64,000 bases of DNA from Anthopleura xanthogrammica (taxonomy: Eukaryota; Cnidaria; Anthozoa; Actiniaria; Actiniidae): contig OZ025211.1 of the NCBI GenBank assembly GCA_964019055.1, positions 13,530,082-13,594,081 on the forward strand, given 5' to 3'. The notes beneath the pieces were generated by a model, which searched no databases, was not told the DNA's origin, and was given only the letters and a program-made list of their open reading frames with translations. The translations under genes and the position numbers were made by a program. Each line of letters begins with the position of its first letter. Within the stretch, counting starts at the first letter, position 1. Positions 19,935 to 28,858 of the stretch are shown here, one piece after another.

Positions 19935-22062
19935 CAGTATGTTGCCCAGTTTCGTGACAGTACCAGTTTCGTGACACTTACAAATCAAACTTGTTTTTAG
20001 CGACGGCTATTTGATATTTCGGAAAACGAAGAGAACCGAAAGAAAGCCGAACATTCAACTTCGAATGCATGTTTTGGCGATCTTTTTAAAGAACGTGTTT
20101 GTCAAGGAGAAGCCATTTTTGTCAGGTGAGTGGAGTTGTCTCGACGAAAATCTTTGATTTTCAATGCACAGTGAATTGCCCTGCACTCGAAAACTAGGCA
20201 TTAAAGTTGCTTATTCTCAAAGAAACAACTTAAGATTAGTACAGACGGAAGCTAGATAGTTAGATTTCATTCTACAACTGTTTAATGTTCAGGAAGTTTT
20301 ATATTTGCAAGAATCTTAGATGAATAGCATTGAGTTCGTTTTAAGATTAGGTGCCCAGTTTCGTGACACGCAAACACCAGTGATTACAAAAGCGTGACTA
20401 CACTGACAATAATAATAATAATAATTTATTATAATTTATTTAGCGCCAATTCCTTGGAGTTCAATAGCGCTTTACAAATATTTATACTAAAAAATATAGT
20501 AAGATTACTACTTTAAGACTAAAAATTCAACTACAAACTTCAACGTATACATAATATTAGATATAATAAAAATTAATAATCTAAATTAGCATGATTAAAA
20601 CATTGCAACTTCATTTACTAGATTTAGCACTTTTATAATTTACTTCAATAGAACATCAATCATATTTATCTTTTATTTAACAATTTTATTAATATTTAAT
20701 AAATTACACACAATTCGATAATAACTATAAATATATATCAAAAAAAATTAATAAGTTAATTAAAAGCTTGTTTAAAAAGCCAGGTTTTTACTCCCTGTTT
20801 AAAAGCTGGAATTGTACTGCAACATCTTATGCTTGGAGGAAGAGAATTCTACAGTTCAGGGGCAGCACAAGAAAAGGATCTCCTTCCATACGTTTTAAGG
20901 TTGAAAGGTTTCTCGGCTAATAGATGTAAAGAGGAAGATCTTAAAACACGAGAGGGAACATAAGGTTTGACTAGATCACATAAGTAGGAGATCGCTGTTT
21001 TGTTCAAAACTTTAAAAGTAAGTAAAAAAAGTTTGAAAACAATTCGCTGTTCCACTGGCAGCCAATGTAAGTCATACAAGATAGGTGTTATATGATCTTG
21101 CTTACAAGTGAAGGTTACAAGCCTCGCCGCTGCATTTTGAGCAAACTGCAGTTTTTGTAGAGAAGATTTTGGAAGCCCATACAAAAGAGAGTTGCAGAAA
21201 TCAAGTTTAGATATAATGAAGGCATGGACAAGAGTCTCACAGGTAATTTTCCAAAGATTATGTATATGGCAAAAACAAGATTTGCACACAGCAATTATAT
21301 GTTCATGAAAAGAAAACTTCTCATCAAAAATCACTCCAATATTTCTTACAGAGTGAGATGGGGAAATACTGGACTCTGGTATTTTGAGAGAATCAATTGG
21401 TGGTCGAGGACGATGAGCATTCGATAATATTAGAATTTCAGTTTTATCATTGATTAATTTTAATTTATTGGCAGTCATCCATTTGTCAATGTCAGCTGCA
21501 CAAGCCTTCATTTTACCCCTGGCAATTTCAAGTTCTTGGGAAGAAGATGATGGAAATAATAATTATTAACAAAACTATAGCCGCAAATTGTTTCAAAACA
21601 CACATGTTATGAATTCTGCAAATATTCACAGTTACAATGTAATTTTTAATCGAATAAACAGATTTACAATCTCTTCTTTCTCAAGTGATCTTGCGAATTA
21701 ATTAGATTTTCAACTCCCGTCGTATCATATTCCCCCATTTTAAAAATTTAACAAGGAACACTCAAATTTCACAACAAAATATTGTTAAAGGTAAGAAAAT
21801 ATGTTTTTGATTTGTTTTATGGAATTTTGTTGTGAATTACTTTAAAAACAATGCATTTTTACAACGTGTCACGAAACTGGCCCAGCTGTCATGAAATATT
21901 CCTTTTATTTTTTGTCAAATTAAAAGATTCGAAGAAAATATCTACATCATAATGTTACCTGATAAATTTGTTTTTATGTGACAAAATTTATAGAATTATC
22001 TTTTTCCGTAGAGAAGATTAGTATTCACAACCTGAAGTGTCACGAAACTGGGCAACATACTG
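19935..22062. mobile_element. TA-target inverted-repeat element, copy 1, carrying a LINE
   Basis: Termini CAGTATGTTGCCCAGTTTCG and CGAAACTGGGCAACATACTG are flanked by TA at 19933-19934 and 22063-22064. Copy 2 at 30051-30970 is homologous throughout in opposite orientation and lacks the 1.15-kb LINE present here, so without it this element would be just under 1 kb. It has no coding capacity. Termini and TA duplication suit a Tc1/mariner-type MITE, but no transposase is present to confirm this. It lies in the intron of the integrase-like pseudogene. Confidence 0.87.
20409..21558 (-). pseudogene. 5'-truncated CR1/L2-like LINE, RT C-terminal part
   Basis: A minus-strand frame of about 220 codons (21511-20849) starts in the RT thumb region (DIDKWMTANKLKLINDKTEI) and has the conserved tail VRNIGVIFDEKFSFHEHI, KLDFCNSLLYGLPKSSLQKL, QNAAARLV and LHWLPVEQRIVFK. 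An in-frame TAG follows CAAPEL, where family members have Trp (NSLPPSI follows in frame). A 3' UTR runs to an (ATT)n end at about 20410. Comparison with the empty site in copy 2 of the TA element gives the insertion point: ACTGACAAT...(insert)...AATTATTAACAAAAC here, against uninterrupted sequence there, with an AATAAT-like duplication. Confidence 0.8.
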
Positions 22063-22898
22063 TAATAAAAGTGCATCCGAAATATTAATTGACAAACATA
22101 TGTTTCTAGGCACCTAGATGGGTACCATAAGCTAATAAGGTGGCGAATAGTAATCCATCGTGCAATTGATGGATTTTCTCGTGTTGTTTTTCTGAAAGCA
22201 TCTACGAATAATAAAGCAACAACAGTTCTGGACTTTTTTTAAATGCAACTCAAGTCTACAATTATCCAAGAAGAATAAGAACTGACTATGGAACTGAGAA
22301 TGTAGCAGTTGCAAGAGAAATGCTTACTAGATATGGTTCTGAGTGCAATCCTGTACTTACTGGTCAATCAGTTCATAACCAGAAAATTGAAAGACTTTGG
22401 CGTGATGTACATGCTTATGTAGTTTTGTATTATAAGAATATATTTTACTATTTGGAACAAACACACCTGCTAAATCCAAATGATGAGGTTGATTTGCTGG
22501 CATTGCATTTAGTTTATCTACCGCGCATCAACTACACAATCGAACAGTTTGTCATGCAGTAGAATAATCACCCTATTTCCAGAGAAGGAGCATACTCACC
22601 ACTGCAGAAGTGGACAGAGGGATTATATAGCCTTGCTCATTCTATTACTTTCACAATAGTAGACAATCACTATGGAATTGATGATGATGCAACATTACCT
22701 GAACTGCAAACTAACAATCATGTTGAAGTACCAGAAAGCTACATTCAAATTTCACAGCATGAAATTAATTCTTTATTGGATGAAGTTAAGCCACTTGATA
22801 ATGACAATGAATATGGTATTATTTTGTATGAAAATACCAAAAGGGTACTAACAAATATCATCTCTAACAGATCAATGACAGTAACAAGTATTCAATAA

Positions 22899-23540
22899 CA
22901 AAATGTTGAAATGCAATTTGTTCCAATGGTTGGAAGCATAAACTTATACATTTTTTCATAGAGGCAGCATTTCTAGCTCTCTCAAATATCATCTCCGACC
23001 AATCAATAACAGTAACAAGTATTAAATAACAAAACTTTTAAATGCATTATGTATTTTCAATAGTTTGAAGAAAAAAGTTAAATATGTTTTTCTTCTCACA
23101 TAATTGGCTTGATCAAATGCAATCTGGCAACTAATGCCCTGGTCAATGTTAAAGAGGCACAAATTCCGTGCACAAAATCCTAGGCGTGGCCAAGTATGTG
23201 TTACAAATTAGAGAAAAAAGTATATGTTACAAATTAGAGACAAATTATATGTTATGCATTAATTAGATGCATAAATGGGGCCAAAGAAGTGGTCCAATTT
23301 AATCCCATCACATAGACAACAGTTTCATTGGTTTTCAAAATCCTGTGAAAAAACAAAGTGTGATAACTGAACTGTAATAAGGCGTGTTAAAGTGTAATAC
23401 ACCAAATCCAATTAAAATGTAGACAATAAAGTGTAATAGAATGTAATACAATTAAGTGTATAATTTCACAAGTTTTTTGTATTCAACAAAAATATACAGT
23501 TTGGATTTATGGGCTGTCTTTTCAAACAAATGCTAGCCTT
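22899..23540. other. No gene recognised
   Basis: AT-rich sequence. A short direct repeat (TAACAGATCAATGACAGTAACAAG at about 22865 and a similar segment at about 22995) and repeated GTAATACA/GTGTAAT strings near 23390-23465 are visible. No frame is supported. Confidence 0.45.
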
Positions 23541-23545
23541 AGCTT

Positions 23546-26350
23546 TTGCCAAATCCCACACCATGAATCAAAGCCATACTCATTAAATGCTTGAACTCTT
23601 GGGTGTCTTCAAAGGCTCTTGGTAGGTTAAGGCTTAAAGAGCAGGTTGAGGACCAGGAAAGACGCATAACTTGGTCTTCTTGATCATAGAAAGCTATTGT
23701 TATAAGATCATCGAACCAAGTGGTGGAATGCTGTCAGCACCAGTTATGAATATAAGTAGATCGTGCAAAGAAAGCTCTTCAATTTCGTTGTCTTCTAGAT
23801 CTTGTAAGAACAGTTCAAAACAATACATTGTTTTTTCTTCTTTTTCTCTGTCATTGGATCCATCTTCTGAGTAGTTTAATTGATACAGCTTCTTCATACT
23901 AAGAAAACTAAGTTTTTCATTGTTATCCTTAGAAAGAACAACATTAAAAACCTCAGCACTGCCCATTACAATATCACGAAATCCACCCATGGAATTTAGG
24001 TCTTTCTTGAACTGATCAATTTCTGCATGCACTGAAAAAAATGCTTGCTTTAAGAGGGAGTGCTGAATGTCTCCTTTCTTGCTTCTGTCACAAGTGTAAA
24101 TGGAAGTATACCCATGATCAGCGATTGCATCAGCCTTTGAATCTTTAAAAGCATCAAACATTTCATCATCAGTGCAATTCCTTAACTCAGATAAAAAATA
24201 TCTTGCATCTTTCTATCCCCAACAGCTTGGATTGCATGTTTGTTTTCATATGGAAGGTCATTCATAACAGAGTACGCATTCTGAGATAAGTGTTTAAGTC
24301 CTGGTCCTCCTTGCAAAATACTCCATGCTACCAACTTCCCAGCAAGTTCATATCTGTTGCTATGCAGCAGTTGCAAGTTGTGTGAGAACCAGTTTCCCAG
24401 AAAAACACGAAGGTTTTTTAGTGACAACATAAGTAGACGACAATATTCTCTTCTGGGTCCACCTGCATCAACTCCATCTTCCCCAGAAAATGTAACAAAT
24501 ACTTCTTTGTTGAAACAAAACTGTTTTCTCTCAATAGCTCTCAATGTACTTGAAAGTACATTCTTTCTATTTATAGCGGAGCTCCCGCGCAAGCGGAGCA
24601 CCATACTTAAGAAAAAAAGGTAATCCATCGAGTTGATTTTTCATGGCTTGATTACGTCATTCTATTGTCCATACATACATACATACGTCCGTCCGGTGTA
24701 CCACTATGCACAGGGTTCCCGCACGCTTTGCTTACTCACGAATGCACAGAAATTGCAAAAATGTAGTCAAAGATGGATCAAGAAGTATTTTTTCTTATTT
24801 TTGCAATGCCAAAAATACGTTTAATCGAAGTCATGTCTTTTTTAAAGTGAACAAAAACAATTTTTTGACTTTAGTGACTTGCTAAAGAAGATTTAGCGAG
24901 GGATGATTCTTAATCTTACGATGAAGTTTCGTGACTGAAACTTCAGTGAGAGAAAAAGTGGCCTGTAGACCAGAAAAACCTGATTATACTGCAAGAATAA
25001 TATTTCAGTTCCGTAGAAAACACTTCATAGAGGTAAATTAATTAATGTTAACTAATATTTCGTAAAGAATCGACAAAAAATGTGTAAACTAGCTGCAGAA
25101 ACTCTCGACAAGCCAAGGACGTTGATTCGGCAAACATTTGTCAGAACAACTAGATTTTTTTTAGATTTTAGATTTTTATCCTCTTTTTTTTCATTACTTG
25201 TGAATCAGAAAAGCGATATTTGAAGCTTTCCAGTTTTGTTTTTGATCCCATTTCAAGAATAAAGGCTAAGACTTAGTAAAAAGACTTAGTAAAAAGTAAA
25301 AAGCTTAGTTCTTTGAAAAAATATATTTGATGGCCAGCGAGCCTCACGCGAGGAATTCTGATGTCAAAACAAGATTCCATATTTCATGATTATATGGATA
25401 TTTTGACATTTTTATAGATAATTTATTTTAATGTTGAATGAAAGATGAAAAAGGAATACATATTAAACCAAATATTCGCTATTTATCGGGCTTTTCCAGC
25501 TATTATTATTACACAATCGCAAAAATGATGAGCTTGTTTTTTTTATGGATAAGCTTATGTTTTTGTAAGATATTTCGTTCGATAATAAAGTTAAGAATAA
25601 ATCTGAAAAAAACTTTACAAAGACCAATTACTAACAAAGAAAATTATTATCTTGCATTAATTAATGTCTCTTGTTGCATGTGAAATTCAAGTGAAGTAAG
25701 CTTAAGCTTATAAGTAATATTTCTCGAAACATTTCAGTGTAGTTCACAGTGTAGTCCACCCAAAAAAATCTTATAACTTTCATTTACTGAATAAAATCCT
25801 TTGTTCTATACATATATGTGTTCATATATTCTATAATCTATTTTTTTTTTTTTTCGAATTGAAAAGTTTTCTAATGCTTTTGAAGGCTTAAAATGATGGT
25901 TTTTCTTTCAGTTTTTCCTTCTGGGTTCGGGTAAAGAAGTGGTCACGCTGTAACCGGCGTTATGCCGCGTCACACAATTGTCACGTTTTTAGCACTATAT
26001 ATACTATGGGAGCTCCGCTTTTAGGCAATGCCTAAATCCATATATTTATGATGCTGTTGACATAATATCGGTTTTGGTGTCAATTTTTTTATTTACAAAT
26101 GCTTTGATCACTTCCAATGGCACTATTTCAGCTGCAGACGATTTTCCTACAGTTTCTTAGCTTTGTTCTTCAAGGCTTGCTTGGATGGCAGCAGCCATTT
26201 CTGCATCCTCTTCATCAGAATCCAAAATAAGCATATCCACATAGTTGTTATATCTGGCTGTTGTTTGGCTTTCTTGTGGTTGCTTATTCTGCATACTGCT
26301 GCTTGAGGAACTTGTAACTCCACTCGTTGAAGGGCCATCATCATCACTAA
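23546..26350 (-). pseudogene. HECT-type E3 ubiquitin ligase with UIM, pseudogene
   Basis: Upstream block 26350-26042 is Ser/Asp-rich and holds a ubiquitin-interacting motif, EEDAEMAAAIQASLEEQ (26164-26220), with the conserved A-x3-S core, then a stop. The HECT domain follows at 24628-23546: AINRKNVLSSTLRAI, FVTFSGEDGVDAGGPRREYC (the HECT GE-GxDxGGxxREF block), WSILQGGPGLKHLS, DDEMFDAFKD, ELSLHDLLIFITGADSIPPLG, and after a one-base frameshift SWSSTCSLSLNLPRAFED, with the active-site Cys in STCSL. From family knowledge the Cys forms a thioester with ubiquitin. Two one-base frameshifts (at about 24180 in a T run, and at 23712) and a 1.4-kb insertion disable it. This UIM+HECT type is highly expanded in corals. 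A host gene or host-derived retrocopy are both possible. Confidence 0.75.
24575..26019. mobile_element. Non-coding element with AGCGGAGCTCCC termini
   Basis: Ends AGCGGAGCTCCCGCGCAAGC and CTATGGGAGCTCCGCT form short inverted repeats (12 bp) bounding 1445 bp of AT-rich sequence with no credible coding frame. It lies exactly between the UIM block and the HECT domain. A (CATA)n run is at about 24673. Flanks (TTTAT and TTTTA) give no clean duplication. Just outside the right end is an 8-bp-arm palindrome, TTTAGGCAATGCCTAAA. Confidence 0.55.
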
Positions 26351-26776
26351 TTTCTACCTTCTGTATTTTGTTTGACTTTGAAATGGTTTCATTAGGTTAG
26401 CTGCGTCTTTAAAATAGCTCCTTTTTAGCCTAAAATCCACCACGGAAAAGGATCTCAAGTACACGGGACCTACAATTACAACAGTAAAATAAAAACTGTT
26501 ACTTAAATTACATAATAAATGTGTTGGGAATTCAGGAGGGTCCCTTATGGTTTCCTATAAATCAATGAATATTCAATAGTGTAGGCAACTACATTAATAA
26601 TACTGCCCTGCTTCAGAAAGGAAGCTCTATCAGGACATATAAATTTCCAATTATTGATTTAATACTGGTTAAAACCTGTTCTGGTTATGGTGACTAACAT
26701 ATCTTTTATACCAATGATACTTGCCATTGACAGATTTTGAGCAATAGGTGATTTGCATGATGATGTCGTGAACTAC
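26351..26776. other. No gene recognised
   Basis: Spacer between the HECT pseudogene and the 5' end of the LINE. No frame or repeat is supported. Confidence 0.45.
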
Positions 26777-26856
26777 AACTACCAGAATGCGAGAGACTGG
26801 GTTCGAATGTCGAAGGAGTAGGATGTGCCCGCCGAAGCTCCGACCTCATATAAAGT

Positions 26857-27540
26857 ATGGCCACAAATCTAAACGATAAGGCAAAGCGAAAGACAAGACC
26901 GAGCAGCGAATCAACTAAAAGTGAAGGCGAGTCGCCAGCTGATAAAAAGAAAAAGAGCGATTTAAACGAAGAAGACGAAGTCTTTCAAGCTTTATAAATG
27001 GTAGAGGAAGTCAGTGAGAACATGAAAAAGATACTGCAGAAATTAGAAAAGCTAGACAGTCTTGAATAATAACCAAAACCATGGGAAAAAGTCGTCTCCA
27101 TTGAATCACATATTGCCGAAATGAGGGTTGATGTACTTTAAACGAAGAACCTAGATACAGAAAAAGCTATTCAAAACTTAACGGTGACTATCGATCTCGT
27201 ATCAGATAGAGAAAGGGATGTCTCTGACGATGTAGCACGTAGTCAGGACGAGATTTTCTTGATAAAGAAGAAAATGGATTATTTAGAAGCATATTCAATT
27301 CAAGCATATTTACTGGAATACCCGAGATTCAATTAGAAGAAACTGAGCAAGTATTGCGTTCCTTCCTATCAAAAGAGTTAAGTATGCATGGTACAGAACA
27401 CATTGAATTCCAACGGATCCACCGGTTAGAGAAGAAAAGAAAAACCACAAGACCTATAATTGCCCGATTCCTACGAAATAGTGACAAAATAGTTTGAATG
27501 AAGCCTACGAGAAAGGAAAACTTTCCACCTCACAAAACAA
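26857..27540 (+). pseudogene. LINE ORF1 (RNA-binding, coiled coil)
   Basis: ATG at 26857 begins MATNLNDKAKRKTRP, a basic, Lys/Ser-rich N-terminus, then a TAA, a heptad-like stretch (MVEEVSENMKKILQKLEKLD), more stops, and QNLTVTIDLVSDRERDVSDD. After a frameshift, IFTGIPEIQLEETEQVLRSF and HIEFQRIHRLEKKRK with PIIARFLRN form the RRM-like C-terminal half typical of L1/Tx1 ORF1 proteins. Several stops and shifts. Confidence 0.7.
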
Positions 27541-28150
27541 GCCATTATAAAGCTAATAGAGAAAAAAGATAAAGACAAAACCTTTTTAAAAAATTGGAGA
27601 CCAATATCATTGATGAATGTCGATGTGAAAATTGCAACGAAAGCACTCGCTAAAACGACTAGAGTCTGTTCTTCCATATGTTATTCACAGAGACCAGAAC
27701 GCTTATGTAGAAGGCAGACTCATTCATGATAGTGTAAGATTAATAGACGACCTCATGTTTTATACTAAAGAGCATAATCTATCGGGATTAATGCTGGCAA
27801 TTGATTTCGAAAAGCCTTTGATACTCTAGGTTGGTGTTTTTTGAGAAAATCGCTTAAAGCATTCAATTTTGGAGATTCTTTTATTAATTGGGTAAACACT
27901 ATGTATAATAACATCCAAAGCTGTGTTTTAAACAATGGATACGCAACAAGAATTTTCGAAATTCAGAGGGGAGCTAGACAGGGTGACCCCCTGTCACCCT
28001 ATCTATTTATCATCGCCCTTGATTTATTAGCAATTAACATTAGAGGTGACCTCAATGTTAGAGGTTTTTGTATCGACGATCGACAAATCAAACTCAACTT
28101 ATTTGCAGATGATTTAACGTCTTTTTTAGCAGATAAAGATTATATAATAA
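27541..28150 (+). pseudogene. Tx1/L1-like reverse transcriptase, first part
   Basis: KNWRPISLMNVDVKIATKAL, LPYVIHRDQNAYVEGRLIHD, GLMLAIDFEKAF followed by a small frameshift, GARQGDPLSPYLFIIALDLL (RT motif 4) and LNLFADDLTSFL (the FADD catalytic box). The coding sequence stops abruptly at DKD at about 28140, where an (AAT)n tract and a minus-strand LINE begin, and is picked up again at 33107. Confidence 0.82.
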
Positions 28151-28483
28151 TAATAATAATTTTATTCTTAAGCGCATTACACAAAATCTCAATGCTCTTA
28201 CAATATATACAAAAAAAATAATAGTAAAAAAGAAAGAAAATATATATATGTATATGTATGTTGATAATGTATAATATGAATAGTCAATAAGCTAGCTAAA
28301 TAATAAAATAATAAATAATACCGTAATGGAATATATGTGACAGGTTGAGAGCCTGACACCACCCCAACCACAACATAGCGACAGAAGAGCAGGGAGTAGC
28401 GACAGGCTCATAACACATCATTGATAAATAAATAGATAAACAAGAAGCAAACAAACAAGCAATTAAATAAATTATATTAATAA

Positions 28484-28535
28484 ATAAATAGAAAGATAAA
28501 GAAAGAAAGAAAAAAAGAAAGAGTGAAAGAAAGAG

Positions 28536-28566
<31 letters not shown>

Positions 28567-28570
28567 AGGA

Positions 28571-28602
<32 letters not shown>

Positions 28603-28607
28603 AAAAT
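28484..28607. repeat. (GAAA)n purine tract
   Basis: About 120 bp of GAAA/GAAAGA units in the 3' UTR of the minus-strand LINE. Frames on the other strand here are Phe/Ser artefacts. Confidence 0.95.
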
Positions 28608-28858
28608 AGTAAGAAATATGAGTCATAAATAAACAAGAGTCCGACACCACAATAACTAACGGACGACAAAACGTTAGACAGAAGGATGTCAGACACTCGT
28701 CAACAATAAAATCAGACAAGATAAGAGTCAACGCCTCTCCCAGCCAGCCCACACCGAACCGAACTGATCACGAGCGACGTCACTCCCCTAACAAGGTAAT
28801 TTTATATAATAAGATAAAGATCTAATAATGCTAATTAGTTAATAAGAATAGTTGCATT

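Larger units (their letters stand above)
18430..22898 (+). pseudogene. Integrase-like (rve-type DDE) gene with one large intron
   Basis: Exon A (18430-18912): DIEQAVVEFQKLYDMLEEQY, then SRGRPSLVIPQEQIEGLRSL, after a frameshift MAKLLGVSEKTLKRRREE (helix-turn-helix-like), then LIGWFKGKGIRIQRWRLRES and, after another shift, VYSIPNPNALW. Exon B (from 22107, after TTTCTAG) begins [12 protein letters not shown], with the Trp codon split TG|G across the junction, then [13 protein letters not shown]. The catalytic triad is D in HLDGYHK, D in IRTDYGTEN and E in NQKIERLWRDV. A TAG at 22560 replaces Trp before NNHPIS, and the tail ends near 22898. This is a DDE integrase-core family common in cnidarian and fish genomes. 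At least three frameshifts and one nonsense codon make it a pseudogene. The donor reads ATAAGA instead of GTAAGA. Confidence 0.72.

Noticed and set aside
28472..28752. Long Phe/Ser/Leu frames on the minus strand
   Set aside because: They are the complement of a (GAAA)n tract in a LINE 3' UTR; no coding signal.
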